Shown: positions 24,617 through 34,000, counted from the stretch's first letter. The stretch: 64,000 nucleotides of DNA from Lachnospiraceae bacterium (GCA_017516285.1 JAFXDD010000009.1:45657-109656); one strand, 5' to 3'. Translations and numbers: made by a program. Notes: a model not told the origin generated them from the sequence alone.

Positions 24617-25234
24617 TTATTTCTGTTCGTACTTTTTAATAAATTCAATGATAAAGTCCACTGTGCCATCAACACCAAGCTTTCCGCTGTCTATGCACAA
24701 ATCATAGCTGTCGGCACGGCCCCATTTTTTGTTGGAATAATAATTGTAATAGCTCTGACGCTGCTTATCCTTCTTTACACACATTTCCCTGGCTTGTGAA
24801 ATGGACACATTATGTCTCTCACTAATACGCTTTGCCTTGGCATCCTCTTTGCCATAGATAAATAAATTTAAGCATTGCGGATAATCGCTCAATGCATAGT
24901 CTGCACATCTGCCTACGATAACGCAGGATCCCTCAGCAGCAATTTTCTTTACTGTATCAAATTGCGCCAGGAAAACCTTCTGACTCATTGGCATATCAAC
25001 GAAAGCCGTATTATATCCAAAAGAATAGGTATCCATAACCACATTGTAAAGAAATGAATTCGTTGGTCTCTCATCATGATTACGAATCATCTCTTCACAA
25101 AAGCCGCTTTCCTTTGCGACTCTGGCTAATAATTCCTTGTCAAAATACGGAATACCTAATTTCTCAGCCAGCTTTTTACCGATCTCGCGTCCGCCTGAGC
25201 CATATTGTCTGCCGATTGTAATAATAGTATTCAT
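24617..25234 (-). CDS. Cytidylate kinase-like P-loop protein
   Basis: 205 residues. The N-terminus TIGRQYGSGGREIGKKLAEKLGIPYFD is the P-loop of the cytidylate-kinase-like family 2, a divergent nucleoside-monophosphate kinase group common in Clostridia; further on, VIVGRCADYAL and GRADSYDLCIDSG match that family. The real substrate is unknown; it may not phosphorylate CMP. GGAGG lies about 9 nt before the ATG. It has its own strong promoter with a leader of about 70 nt. Confidence 0.88.
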   Translation of the reverse strand: MNTIITIGRQYGSGGREIGKKLAEKLGIPYFDKELLARVAKESGFCEEMIRNHDERPTNSFLYNVVMDTYSFGYNTAFVDMPMSQKVFLAQFDTVKKIAAEGSCVIVGRCADYALSDYPQCLNLFIYGKEDAKAKRISERHNVSISQAREMCVKKDKQRQSYYNYYSNKKWGRADSYDLCIDSGKLGVDGTVDFIIEFIKKYEQK

Positions 25235-25312
25235 AGTAGTATTCCTCCTGTTTTATTTTCGCTCTACTATCTGTTAAGCAACAGTTCATCGTCCGTTACT
25301 CTGTTAAAATAA

Positions 25313-25341
25313 ATTATACACGATTTGTGTGACAATTTCAA
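25313..25341 (-). promoter_or_regulatory. Promoter of the cytidylate kinase-like gene
   Basis: Minus strand TTGAAA (complement 25336-25341), 17-base spacer, TATAAT (complement 25313-25318), a near-consensus housekeeping promoter. Confidence 0.85.
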
Positions 25342-25391
25342 CAATTTTTCATGTATTTAACAAACTATTTACAATTTGGCAATATTTGCAT

Positions 25392-25425
25392 CAAAAAGGA
25401 GACCCTCCCGAAAGAGAGCCCCCTT
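25392..25425 (-). terminator. Terminator of the cstA operon
   Basis: Minus strand GGGGGCTCTC, a 4-nt TTTC loop, GGGAGGGTCTCC, then TTTTTG. The stem includes G-T pairs. It lies 30-63 nt after the cstA stop. Confidence 0.8.
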
Positions 25426-25454
25426 TATATGGGTTTATATAGATAAAAAAATAA

Positions 25455-27155
25455 TTATTTCTTCATCTGCTTCTTGAAGGTCTGAATACCTTCAACAACC
25501 AAGAAGAGTGCTAAGATAACCATTGCAGAAGCAAAAAGCATCTGGAACCAGTCACCCCATAATGCACCGCCTGCAGCGATACCTTTAATCTTGTTGATAA
25601 CAGTCATAACAAGGCTGGTGATAGTTGCAACGAGCATGAAAATCATAGGAATGATAAACATCTTGTTGTTCTTACCAACGTTGCCAAGCCATGCAGCAAC
25701 AGCCATAAGAGCAATACCTGCAAGGAGCTGATTAGCAGCACCGAACAGACCCCAAATCTGGCTAAGGCTGAGACCACCAAGGATACAACCGATAACAACC
25801 ATGATTAAAGTAGAAACGATAGGGTTTGCAAATACTTTACGTACACCCTTTGCATCCTTCCATGTAGCTTCGCCTTCCTTAAGCAGTAACTCGCCAAACA
25901 GATAACGACTTAAACGAGTACCGGAGTCAAGAGAAGTTAAAGCAAATACGGAAACTGCAAGTGTAAGCAGTGCGTAAATAGTCTTGTAAACTGTAGAGGT
26001 TTCAACGCTGAACATAGTAGCAATACCGGAAGCAAAAGCAGCCGGAGGAGTAATGGTACCGTTAGCGCCGATGTACTTGTCATAAATCATACCAACAGCG
26101 ATTAAGGAAATAACACCAAGTGCAGATTCAATTAACATAGAACCATAACCGATAGCCTTAGCGTCCTTTTCGTTATCAAGCTGCTTTGCAGTAGTACCGG
26201 TAGCAATCAAGCTGTGGAAACCGGAGCATGCACCACATGCAACTGTAATGAATAATGTAGGGAACAAGTACTGTCCAGCCTTTGGAGACCAGCCTGTAAA
26301 TGCAGGCATATCAAAGGTAGCAGAACCGGTGAAAGCTGCAAAAATAATACCAACTACTGCAAGAATAATCATTGCATAAAGAAGGAAGCTGGATAAATAG
26401 TCGCGAGGCTGTAACAAAATCCATACAGGAACAAGGGAAGCAATGGTAATGTATGCACCGATAAAGATAATCCATGCATTACGGCTCATAACAAAACCAA
26501 AGTTAAGACCAATAACGGTAATGATAACGATGCCGATGATACCTGCAATTGTTGCCGGAAGTGTCTTAACATTTAAACGGTTTGTAATAAAACCATATGC
26601 AATTGCTAAAACGATGAACAATAAGGAAATCATAGCTGTTGTCTGATTACCTGTAGGGTCTGCACTGATACCGAAACCGCCTTCAGCAGTTAAGAAGGTA
26701 CCTGCAACTACGTTAACGAAGGATGCAATTACCAGAATCAGAACCAGAAGTCCGAAAATAATAAATAACCTCTGAGCTCTCTTACCCATAGATGATTTGA
26801 TAATTTCACCTACGGATTTTCCACCATGGCGTACGGAAGCAAACAGGGAACCAAAGTCCTGAAGACCACCGAAGAAAATACCACCAATAACACACCAAAG
26901 GAATACCGGAACCCATCCGAAAATAGATGCCTGAATAGGTCCATTAATAGGGCCTGCACCGGCAATTGAGGAGAAGTGATGACCTAATAATACAGCCGGC
27001 TGTGCAGCTACGTAGTCAACACCATCTTCGAATTCATGAGCAGGGGTTTTTCTGGTCGGATCAATCCCCCACTGTTTGCAAAGCCAGTTACCATATGTAA
27101 AATAACCGATAACAAGCAACGCGATTGCTGCGAGAATAATGATTAATGCTGTCAT
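25455..27155 (-). CDS. cstA: CstA family carbon-starvation transporter
   Basis: 566 residues with about 15 membrane helices. N-terminal signature region HHFSSIAGAGPINGP (about residues 59-73), then GGLQDFGSLFASVRHGGKSVG and the CGACSGFHSLIATGTTAKQ segment, all CstA hallmarks. CstA proteins import pyruvate or peptides in the bacteria studied; the substrate here is not known. AAAGGAG lies 8 nt before the ATG. It follows two small unknown genes from one promoter, an uncommon operon setting. Confidence 0.94.
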   Translation of the reverse strand: MTALIIILAAIALLVIGYFTYGNWLCKQWGIDPTRKTPAHEFEDGVDYVAAQPAVLLGHHFSSIAGAGPINGPIQASIFGWVPVFLWCVIGGIFFGGLQDFGSLFASVRHGGKSVGEIIKSSMGKRAQRLFIIFGLLVLILVIASFVNVVAGTFLTAEGGFGISADPTGNQTTAMISLLFIVLAIAYGFITNRLNVKTLPATIAGIIGIVIITVIGLNFGFVMSRNAWIIFIGAYITIASLVPVWILLQPRDYLSSFLLYAMIILAVVGIIFAAFTGSATFDMPAFTGWSPKAGQYLFPTLFITVACGACSGFHSLIATGTTAKQLDNEKDAKAIGYGSMLIESALGVISLIAVGMIYDKYIGANGTITPPAAFASGIATMFSVETSTVYKTIYALLTLAVSVFALTSLDSGTRLSRYLFGELLLKEGEATWKDAKGVRKVFANPIVSTLIMVVIGCILGGLSLSQIWGLFGAANQLLAGIALMAVAAWLGNVGKNNKMFIIPMIFMLVATITSLVMTVINKIKGIAAGGALWGDWFQMLFASAMVILALFLVVEGIQTFKKQMKK

Positions 27156-27182
27156 TTTTTTCTCTCCTTTACATTTTTAAAA

Positions 27183-27677
27183 TTACTTTTGTATATTGCT
27201 AATGAGCTTCTTAAGTTCAGAACCCAGGTGGTTGTGGGTAATCCTTCCTGTAGAAGTCTCAAGTGCAATCAATCGATACCTGCTCCACCCTTTTAAGGTA
27301 AAGCAATAGCTCTTGTAATGCTTAAGCTTTTTGATAAGCTCTGCCGCTTCACTGTCCATAGTATCTGCCAGAATTATCAGCGTCACATCTGTACTGCGAT
27401 GCAGCGGAGTAAGCTCCACACGTGACAAACCGGTATTCCATGCAATCTCATCCAATTCCTTTAAGTAAACCGCATCCAAATGGTCGATTGCTGCAAAAAA
27501 TACATATTCCTTAGATTCAGATTGTGAGAGCTGGGCACTCTTCATCAAAAAATAGGATTCATCCTGTGAATAAAATTCAGCCTCTGCCACAAAAGGCTCG
27601 GTAATCTCTTCTCTCTTGATATTATAATATCTCTGAAAAGACGGTAACAACTTTTCAAGTGCTTCTAAGGATGTCAT
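27183..27677 (-). CDS. Hypothetical soluble protein, partner of cstA (gene 2)
   Basis: 164 residues, no signal or membrane segment. Mixed alpha/beta pattern with acidic N-terminal half (EITEPFVAEAEFYSQDES) and a central block AAIDHLDAVYLKELDEIAWNTGLSRVELTPLHRSTDVTLIILAD in parts. I do not recognise the family. Its start overlaps the preceding gene by 4 nt (ATGA), and it ends 27 nt before cstA, so the three are one transcript. Confidence 0.8.
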   Translation of the reverse strand: MTSLEALEKLLPSFQRYYNIKREEITEPFVAEAEFYSQDESYFLMKSAQLSQSESKEYVFFAAIDHLDAVYLKELDEIAWNTGLSRVELTPLHRSTDVTLIILADTMDSEAAELIKKLKHYKSYCFTLKGWSRYRLIALETSTGRITHNHLGSELKKLISNIQK

Positions 27678-28054
27678 TTGCTTATCTCCTTCCCACCGTC
27701 ATCAGGACGTGAAAATTCAGCATGAGGAATCAAAAGCTTTAGCTCCTCTATTAAAATCCTGGCAGCCTTGGTGCCCGGAAGCTGTATCTGTGCAATCTCC
27801 ATATCGCCTACATAAACGACAAGGTTCTCAATGGAAAAATCACCCTTACCACAGCAAAGTCTGGCAGGTACGGATACAACCCTGCGAAAGCATCTGGTTA
27901 TTTCCTCATAAGGGATATAGTATTTCTTTAATTGTTTCTTAAAAAACAGGCACGTCTCCCCTAATCTGATAATGCCCACTTCTCTGGCACCTTTGTACTC
28001 TGCATCTAAGGATTGTGCATCCAGAGACGTTGTTGTAAGTGAATGATATCTCAA
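27674..28054 (-). CDS. Hypothetical soluble protein, partner of cstA (gene 1), TTG start
   Basis: 126 residues. The start is a TTG at 28054, with GGGAGG 8 nt upstream; no ATG fits. Pattern: EVGIIRLGETCLFFKKQLKKYYIPYEEITRCFRRV, a beta-rich segment that looks like a PH-like or PilZ-like small barrel, then FSIENLVVYVGDMEIAQIQLPG and a C-terminal helix. This resemblance is only visual. First gene of the operon with cstA; a promoter and an inverted repeat lie about 60-90 nt upstream. Confidence 0.8.
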   Translation of the reverse strand: MRYHSLTTTSLDAQSLDAEYKGAREVGIIRLGETCLFFKKQLKKYYIPYEEITRCFRRVVSVPARLCCGKGDFSIENLVVYVGDMEIAQIQLPGTKAARILIEELKLLIPHAEFSRPDDGGKEISK

Positions 28055-28114
28055 TGATTAATCCTCCCGGTTCTTGATAAGTTACCGCATTAACTCACCA
28101 AACAAATCATTTTA

Positions 28115-28143
28115 AAGATAGCACATTTTGGTGCATTTTGCAA
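28115..28143 (-). promoter_or_regulatory. Promoter of the cstA operon, with inverted repeat in spacer
   Basis: Minus strand TTGCAA (complement 28138-28143), 17-base spacer, TATCTT (complement 28115-28120). The spacer carries GCAC-N6-GTGC (28121-28134), which could be an operator. The operator role is a guess from placement. Confidence 0.6.
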
Positions 28144-28193
28144 TAACAGAGCGAAAAATTGTTTATATTTCTTTTAGATTTTTCACAACTTTT

Positions 28194-29102
28194 TTATAAT
28201 TCGGATAAAAGCTTCAGGAAATATGATGGAAGCGGTGCGTTCACTTCAATATATGCTCCTGTTCTGGGATGTATGAATCCCAATGTCATGGCATGCAGAC
28301 ATTGTCCTCTTAGTTTAAAAGGACAAGTCTTATCTGTGTATAATCTGTCACCTAAAAGCGGATGTCCTAAGCTTGCCATATGCACACGTATCTGATGGGT
28401 TCGTCCGGTTTCCAGCCTGCAGCAAATATAAGTATACTTGCCAAAACGTTTTAAAACCTTGTAGTGTGTAATTGCCTCCTTGCCATTATGAGGATTTATG
28501 GCCATCTTAATACGGTCATTAGGATGACGTCCGATAGGCTTATTAATAACCCCTTCATCCTCCTTAATATCTCCGTAGCAGATGGCATGATAAACACGAT
28601 TGATACTATGTGCCTTTAACTGGGCTGCTATAGCATTATGGGCCATATCATTTTTGCACACAATCAATGAACCGGTAGTATCTCTGTCGATTCTATGCAC
28701 AATACCCGGTCTCATTACACCATTAATACCGGAAAGCTCCTCTCCACAGTAGTGCATCAGGGCATTTACCAAAGTGCCGCTATAATGGCCAACAGCAGGG
28801 TGTACCACCATTCCTTTCGGCTTATTGATTACTATAACGTCAGCATCCTCGTACAAAACATCTAAGGGAATATCCTCTGCCACAATATCAGGCTCTACAG
28901 GCTCCGGCATATCAAAAACCACTTCATCATCCAGGCTTACCCTATAACTGCCTTTCACAATCACACCATTTACGGTAACCATGCCGCTTTTGATAAATTT
29001 CTGAATAAAGGAGCGGGAAACATCCTCAATCAGGCTGTCTAAAACCTTATCGATTCTCTCTCCATGAAGCTCCTGCGTAATTTTAAATTCATACCTCTGC
29101 AT
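28194..29102 (-). CDS. RluD-family 23S rRNA pseudouridine synthase
   Basis: 302 residues. N-terminal S4 RNA-binding domain (about 13-75, ERIDKVLDSLIEDVSRSFIQKFIKSG), then a synthase domain with catalytic Asp in HRIDRDTTGSL (the common form is HRLDKDTSG) and the C-terminal motif GRTHQIRVHMASLGHPLLGD. Isomerises uridines in 23S rRNA; exact position uncertain. It follows lspA by 2 nt, a standard neighbour pair in Firmicutes. Confidence 0.94.
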   Translation of the reverse strand: MQRYEFKITQELHGERIDKVLDSLIEDVSRSFIQKFIKSGMVTVNGVIVKGSYRVSLDDEVVFDMPEPVEPDIVAEDIPLDVLYEDADVIVINKPKGMVVHPAVGHYSGTLVNALMHYCGEELSGINGVMRPGIVHRIDRDTTGSLIVCKNDMAHNAIAAQLKAHSINRVYHAICYGDIKEDEGVINKPIGRHPNDRIKMAINPHNGKEAITHYKVLKRFGKYTYICCRLETGRTHQIRVHMASLGHPLLGDRLYTDKTCPFKLRGQCLHAMTLGFIHPRTGAYIEVNAPLPSYFLKLLSEL

Positions 29103-29104
29103 AT

Positions 29105-29638
29105 TTAGGCTTCCTTTTTCTTTTTACCGGAAAATAAGGGAATCATTCTATCAAATTCTTCATCAGAATAATAGAAAAACATAAGTAGTACCAAAATAAC
29201 AACAGAAACAGTAATATAGCAGTCTGCAACGTTAAAAATAGGGAAATCAATTAATTTCACATAAATAAAATCAACCACAAACTGATTAAGTACTCTGTCA
29301 ATAAAATTCCCCAATGCACCGGCCAATACTAAAATCAGTGTATAATTAAAGGGCATGTAGCGCATATCTTTTCGCAGCCGATATATCTCAATCAAAACAA
29401 CCGCACAAAAAATTATCGTCAAAATGTAAAACAGCATCTGCTGCTCCTTTAACATTCCCCATGCTGCCCCGGTATTTTCGTGGTATCTGAATTCCAACAC
29501 CCCGTCCCAGATAACAAAGGGCTCCTTTCCTTTTAAATGCTGCACAGCCAAAGCCTTTGTCCATTGATCTAAAACAGTCAGTACTGCGACCAAAACCGGT
29601 GCAATGATTATCATATTTTTACTAAAAAACCGCTTCAT
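29105..29638 (-). CDS. lspA: Lipoprotein signal peptidase (signal peptidase II)
   Basis: 177 residues, four membrane helices. Conserved DQWTK, FRYHENTGAAWG, the catalytic Asp in GNFIDRV and the second in FNVADC. It cleaves the signal peptide of lipid-modified prolipoproteins, such as the two lipoproteins called here. The ATG overlaps the aroB stop by one base (TAATG). Confidence 0.96.
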   Translation of the reverse strand: MKRFFSKNMIIIAPVLVAVLTVLDQWTKALAVQHLKGKEPFVIWDGVLEFRYHENTGAAWGMLKEQQMLFYILTIIFCAVVLIEIYRLRKDMRYMPFNYTLILVLAGALGNFIDRVLNQFVVDFIYVKLIDFPIFNVADCYITVSVVILVLLMFFYYSDEEFDRMIPLFSGKKKKEA

Positions 29639-30747
29639 TATGCCGTCATATCCTCTTCACTGAAATAGATTTCCTTTATAGCTTCTAATATTTCCTCTTC
29701 TTTTACTGTTTTATCAATCATAGACCTGCCAATTCTCTTTAAAAGCACAAACTTTACTTTACCGGCTTCCATTTTCTTGTCTGATTTGGTAAGCTTAAGT
29801 ACTTCCTCAGGGTCTATATCTTCCACGGAAATCGGCAGATTGAAAGGTACAAACATGTCTCTGATTTCATAGTACTCTTCCATGGTCAGAAGCTCCCTCT
29901 TCCAGGAAATATATGCCGCAGCCACACAGCCAAGGGCTACACATTCTCCGTGTAAAAGCTCAAACCCCTTAGCTTTTTCAATGGCATGTCCTATGGTATG
30001 ACCAAAATTAAGAAGTGCTCTTTCTCCTTGCTCTGTAGGATCCTTTTCTACCACCAGCTTCTTAATGGTACAACTGTGAATAATCATTTCTTCCACAACA
30101 TTCAAATCTCTTTCACAGATTTCATACATATTAGAAATCAGCCATTCATAAAAACCGGCATCCTTAATCAGGCCATGCTTCATAACTTCGGCAAAGCCGT
30201 TAAAATACTGTCTTTCGCTTAAGGATTTCAGGGTACTAAGGTTCATATAAACAAGAACAGGCATTTTAAAAGCACCTACCATATTCTTATAGCCGTCAAA
30301 ATCCACACCGGTCTTACCGCCTATGCTGGAATCCGTCTGTGCGAGCAAGGTAGTAGGTATTTGAACAAAATCCACCCCTCGCAGATAGGTAGCCGCAATA
30401 TATCCGGTTACATCACCAACTACACCGCCGCCTACAGCAAGCAGTAAATCCTTACGGTCAAAGCCTTCTTCTATCAGTTTTTTGTATGCTTCCTTTACGG
30501 TATCTAAAGTCTTGTACGCTTCACCTGCCGGAAAACTAAAAATGCTTGCTTTTAAGCATTTGTCCTTAAGCACCTCCAAAAGGCCTTCTGCATACAAAGA
30601 AAGTACATTAGAATCCGTGATAATCATAACACGCCTGTTTGCAATGCCAAGCTCCTCCAAATCAAACCATAAATCATCAAAGCTCTGACTGAATACAATA
30701 TCATAGCAAGGTTTCTTGTTAAATAATACAGGTAATCTCTGTGCCAT
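29638..30747 (-). CDS. aroB: 3-dehydroquinate synthase
   Basis: 369 residues from the ATG at 30747; an in-frame TTG 12 nt earlier lies inside the GGGAGG ribosome site and is rejected. NAD-binding GGGVVGDVTGYIAATYLRG, and zinc ligands Glu in GFAEVMKHG, His in NFGHTIGHAIE and His in LHGECVALG. Second step of the shikimate pathway. It is isolated from other aro genes and starts right after a strong terminator, upstream of lspA. Confidence 0.96.
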   Translation of the reverse strand: MAQRLPVLFNKKPCYDIVFSQSFDDLWFDLEELGIANRRVMIITDSNVLSLYAEGLLEVLKDKCLKASIFSFPAGEAYKTLDTVKEAYKKLIEEGFDRKDLLLAVGGGVVGDVTGYIAATYLRGVDFVQIPTTLLAQTDSSIGGKTGVDFDGYKNMVGAFKMPVLVYMNLSTLKSLSERQYFNGFAEVMKHGLIKDAGFYEWLISNMYEICERDLNVVEEMIIHSCTIKKLVVEKDPTEQGERALLNFGHTIGHAIEKAKGFELLHGECVALGCVAAAYISWKRELLTMEEYYEIRDMFVPFNLPISVEDIDPEEVLKLTKSDKKMEAGKVKFVLLKRIGRSMIDKTVKEEEILEAIKEIYFSEEDMTA

Positions 30748-30756
30748 ATTTCCTCC

Positions 30757-30785
30757 CAAAAAAGGCTTCCCTAAAGGGAAGCCTT
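30757..30785 (-). terminator. Strong terminator after sepF, abutting aroB
   Basis: Perfect 10-bp stem AAGGCTTCCC / GGGAAGCCTT (complement 30776-30785 and 30762-30771), 4-nt loop, then six T. The T-run merges into the GGGAGG ribosome site of aroB. Confidence 0.9.
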
Positions 30786-30803
30786 AATACTTTCCTAGTT
30801 TTA

Positions 30804-31325
30804 TCAGATAGTAGATACATCTGAACTGCCGCCGCCAAAAATATCCTGAAAATCACCGGAAATCTCTACAGACTGCGGAGTGATAATAAAGATGTAATTA
30901 GATATTTTTTGTAAATTGCCGTTAATTGCATAACAACTGCCTGATGTAAAATCAATAATACGCTGTGCAATTTCCACATCTAATCCCTCTAAATTCAGCA
31001 CAACGGCACGATTTTGTAATAAAGTCTCCGTAACCGTTCTGGCCTCATCAATGCTGACAGGCTTAATAACACAGACCTCCAGACCTGTGCCCAGATTCAT
31101 ATTGCTTCTTCTGGTCTTCATAGGAGCAACCTTCTGACCGGAATATCTTCTGGACGGCTGCTTCGGTGCATCATAATCCTTTTCCGGCTCCGGCTCACTT
31201 ACATATGTATCCGCTGCGTCGAACCCATCATCCAGAAAACCGCTGTTGTCTTCATAGCTATCTTCATAATCATCATCGTCGCCATTTAAAGACATAAAAT
31301 TGACAAATTTGTTTACTACGCTCAT
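30804..31325 (-). CDS. sepF: Cell division protein SepF
   Basis: 173 residues from the ATG at 31325 (MSVVNKFVNFMSLNG), with AAAGGAG 5 nt upstream. The amphipathic N-terminal helix for membrane binding is followed by an acidic low-complexity linker (DDDDYEDSYEDN) and the C-terminal SepF fold (EVCVIKPVSIDEARTVTETLLQNRAVVLNLEG, in parts). SepF links FtsZ filaments to the membrane. It follows yggS by 10 nt, the conserved pair. Confidence 0.96.
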   Translation of the reverse strand: MSVVNKFVNFMSLNGDDDDYEDSYEDNSGFLDDGFDAADTYVSEPEPEKDYDAPKQPSRRYSGQKVAPMKTRRSNMNLGTGLEVCVIKPVSIDEARTVTETLLQNRAVVLNLEGLDVEIAQRIIDFTSGSCYAINGNLQKISNYIFIITPQSVEISGDFQDIFGGGSSDVSTI

Positions 31326-31335
31326 ATTATCTCCT

Positions 31336-32025
31336 TTAGCTGTATGTTCTGTTGCCAAAAATGCTGGAACCGACACGTACGTAGGTAGCTCCTTCACTAA
31401 CTGCAACCAGATAATCTCCTGACATACCCATAGACAAAATATTCATGCTTATATTATCTATGTTTTTGGCCGATATGTCAACCGCTAATTGCTTTAACTG
31501 CTTAAAATAAACGCGATTATCCTCGGAATTCTCCACAAAAGGGGCAATGGTCATCAATCCTTCTACTTTTACACCCGGTAAAAGAGCAATTTCCCTCACG
31601 TTTTCTAAAAGCTCTTCTGCCTTAAATCCATATTTCGTAGCCTCCTTAGCAACATTAACCTCCAAAAGGACTCTCACTGTCAGATTTTTTTTACAAGCCT
31701 CTTTACTGATTTCCCTGGCCAGCTTCATACTGTCAACACTATGAATGAAAGCCACCTTATCAACGATATATTTGACCTTATTGGTCTGCAAATGACCTAT
31801 CATGTGCCAGCGTATGTCACCGGGAAGCTTATCGTACTTGTCCATCAGCTCCTGCACCTTGTTTTCACCAAAGTCCCTGCAGCCTGCATCATAGGCTTCT
31901 CTTAACAGCTCCACAGGCTTGGTCTTACTGACTGCTATCAGCGTACAATCCGATTTGTCCCTGCCTGCACTTACACACATATCAGCCACCGCATCTTTTA
32001 TTTCTAAATAATTATTACCAACCAT
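31336..32025 (-). CDS. YggS/YlmE-type PLP homeostasis protein
   Basis: 229 residues. Fold type III PLP-binding protein: Lys34 in AVSKTKP forms the Schiff base; DFGENKVQEL, WHMIGHLQTNKVK and MSGDYLVAVSEGATYVRVGSSIFG are all family motifs. It buffers free PLP; no enzyme activity is known. Sits before sepF as in many Firmicutes. Confidence 0.96.
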   Translation of the reverse strand: MVGNNYLEIKDAVADMCVSAGRDKSDCTLIAVSKTKPVELLREAYDAGCRDFGENKVQELMDKYDKLPGDIRWHMIGHLQTNKVKYIVDKVAFIHSVDSMKLAREISKEACKKNLTVRVLLEVNVAKEATKYGFKAEELLENVREIALLPGVKVEGLMTIAPFVENSEDNRVYFKQLKQLAVDISAKNIDNISMNILSMGMSGDYLVAVSEGATYVRVGSSIFGNRTYS

Positions 32026-32065
32026 TTTTACTCCTATCCTAAACTATATTTAAAAATTTTATAGT

Positions 32066-33451
32066 CTATTCATACAAAAAATCATCTTCGCTTACTGCGC
32101 TGGCATTTAAAACAATATAATCATAAACATTTAAACCATACATGGTATCCGATTCTACGATTGCATAAGACTCATTTTGGTCTTTTACGGTTATTTGTTT
32201 GAAATCTGCATATCCCTTATTCATGTTGTAAACACCGGTAAGGGAAGCCTTTTCACTGACCGTATAGATATCAGTCGAATTCGCCATCAAAAGTCTGGTG
32301 CCCAAGGTCAGAGTAATATCATCCAGATAATACTTGCCTTCCTTGAGAGAATAAGGCGAAACCTCTTTCTTTTTAATGGTTTTCTCACCTGTTTCCATAT
32401 AACTCTCAATATTGATGTAATAAGTACTTTCTTCCTCCACATACATAACATACTCTTCCGGGACAAGAAAGAATTCCCTTTGCGCAATGGCAGAAACAGG
32501 TATTTTCAGCCCAACTTGATCCTCCAGGGCAATTTCTATTTCCAAAAAACGATCATTTGCAAAGTTAACACTGCCACTTTGAAAATCCAAAACTACCACG
32601 GTCTCCCCTGAAGAATTTGGCACCAGTGATACGTTTCCCCATAAAGTAATATCATTTTTCAAAAACCTGACAGGGACCACTTCTTCTTTAAGATAACGAT
32701 TTGCTTTATCTAAATCTGTTGTCGGAAAAGCAACAGACCATTTTTCATTATTGTATATCTTATAGGCCACATCTCCCGGTGCAACAAGTCTGCTTCCGGA
32801 CAAATAATTTACCGCATATTCTTTTTTTTCAAAAAGTGTACTTGTTACATCTGAATAAACCAACCCCTCCAGTCCGTCTGTCCAATATACTACATTGCCG
32901 GAATCGGGTGCATAATGATACTTTACCAGACCATTCAAAGAAGAAATATTGTCCAAATTTTTAAGCAGTCTATTGTTGGCAAGTTTTTGCGTCTGTGTCT
33001 GCAGCACACTGTCCAACTGATAAAGCTCATTTAAATCCTGAGGATTATAATTCTGGGTAAACTCGTCCAAGGTTTCTCTAAAGGCATCCAAACTAAACTC
33101 ATCCAACGAATTCTCACTTAAAGTGGCCGTTTCTATATAATCCTTTATAGAACCGGATTCATCCAGTGCATATACCATCTGTCCTACACCAACCCTCTCT
33201 CTTTGTGCAGTAAAGTAATTGATATAACCGGCAGAACTTGTTGTAATCAGTTGTTCTTCACGAAGTATCACAGCCTCATAGCGACTGTCCTCCATCAAGG
33301 TACCTTCCCGCACTTCATAACCTACAATATGTTCCTTTGAGAAATACGCATACACGCAAACCACCATATAGACAAAAACCGCAAGTAATACAAAAATTGC
33401 AATATTAAATTTTGATTGCTTTGGAAAAACAATTACATTATCCTTGGCCAT
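32066..33451 (-). CDS. HlyD-like membrane-anchored adaptor protein of the division cluster
   Basis: 461 residues. One membrane helix near the N-terminus (about 15-37), then a long outside region with a lipoyl/barrel-sandwich-like segment (ILREEQLITTSSAGYINYFTAQRERVGVGQMVYAL), a helical hairpin region (QDLNELYQLDSVLQTQTQKLANNRL), and a beta-rich C-terminus. HlyD-like proteins of this kind are frequently next to yggS-sepF in Clostridia; a partner transporter is missing here, and the actual role is unknown. AAAGGAG precedes the ATG. Confidence 0.8.
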   Translation of the reverse strand: MAKDNVIVFPKQSKFNIAIFVLLAVFVYMVVCVYAYFSKEHIVGYEVREGTLMEDSRYEAVILREEQLITTSSAGYINYFTAQRERVGVGQMVYALDESGSIKDYIETATLSENSLDEFSLDAFRETLDEFTQNYNPQDLNELYQLDSVLQTQTQKLANNRLLKNLDNISSLNGLVKYHYAPDSGNVVYWTDGLEGLVYSDVTSTLFEKKEYAVNYLSGSRLVAPGDVAYKIYNNEKWSVAFPTTDLDKANRYLKEEVVPVRFLKNDITLWGNVSLVPNSSGETVVVLDFQSGSVNFANDRFLEIEIALEDQVGLKIPVSAIAQREFFLVPEEYVMYVEEESTYYINIESYMETGEKTIKKKEVSPYSLKEGKYYLDDITLTLGTRLLMANSTDIYTVSEKASLTGVYNMNKGYADFKQITVKDQNESYAIVESDTMYGLNVYDYIVLNASAVSEDDFLYE

Positions 33452-33479
33452 ATAAGACTCCTTTCCGGCACAAGTCAGT

Positions 33480-33517
33480 TAAAACAATGAAGAATGTGCG
33501 TCCACACATTCTTCATT
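33480..33517 (-). terminator. Terminator of the P-loop gene
   Basis: Perfect 13-bp stem: AATGAAGAATGTG / CACATTCTTCATT (33486-33498 and 33505-33517), 6-nt loop, then on the minus strand GTTTTAAC. It lies 14-51 nt after the P-loop gene and 29 nt before the HlyD-like start. Confidence 0.88.
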
Positions 33518-33530
33518 CATTATACAATAT

Positions 33531-33950
33531 TTATAAAGCTACTTCAATATTGGATTTGATTGCTTCTGCCACATCTTCCGCTTCCACAGAAACGCTTAAT
33601 GTGAAGTCAACCTTGAACTTTTCACTAATTGCTTCAAGCTTCTGAATGGTTTCAGTAATATCTTTTCCTTCTAATTTTGCAATTTTCAAGAAGCTGTCCA
33701 AATACATCTGCTGCAAATCATGATCCTGAGATATGATACCTAAAATAAATCCCACGAAAGCGTCTGAATTATCAATCATGTAATCAGATACATTAATCAA
33801 CCTTATTTTGTTGTTTAATTCGTACATATGCTTTGTACTTTTATCAAGATAAACAATATTGCCTTCTGCGGTCTGTATCTGCGCATTTACCTTGTCTAAT
33901 AATACTTTTGTTTTGCCTTTGCCTTTCACACCTACGATTAACTGAACCAT
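33531..33950 (-). CDS. Small P-loop protein of unknown function
   Basis: 139 residues. N-terminal Walker A-like motif GVKGKGKTK (7-15) followed by a helix and a strand (NIVYLDKSTKHMYEL), then helices. I see no clear Walker B and no arginine finger. The C-terminal third (FKVDFTLSVSVEAEDVAEAI) is strand-rich. It could bind ATP or GTP, but its activity is unknown. AGGAGGG is 7 nt before the ATG. It has its own promoter and terminator, standing alone between the division and shape operons. Confidence 0.82.
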   Translation of the reverse strand: MVQLIVGVKGKGKTKVLLDKVNAQIQTAEGNIVYLDKSTKHMYELNNKIRLINVSDYMIDNSDAFVGFILGIISQDHDLQQMYLDSFLKIAKLEGKDITETIQKLEAISEKFKVDFTLSVSVEAEDVAEAIKSNIEVAL

Positions 33951-34000
33951 ATGTATGCCCTCCTAATAGTGAAATGTTATAAGTAATATAACTTATTAAT

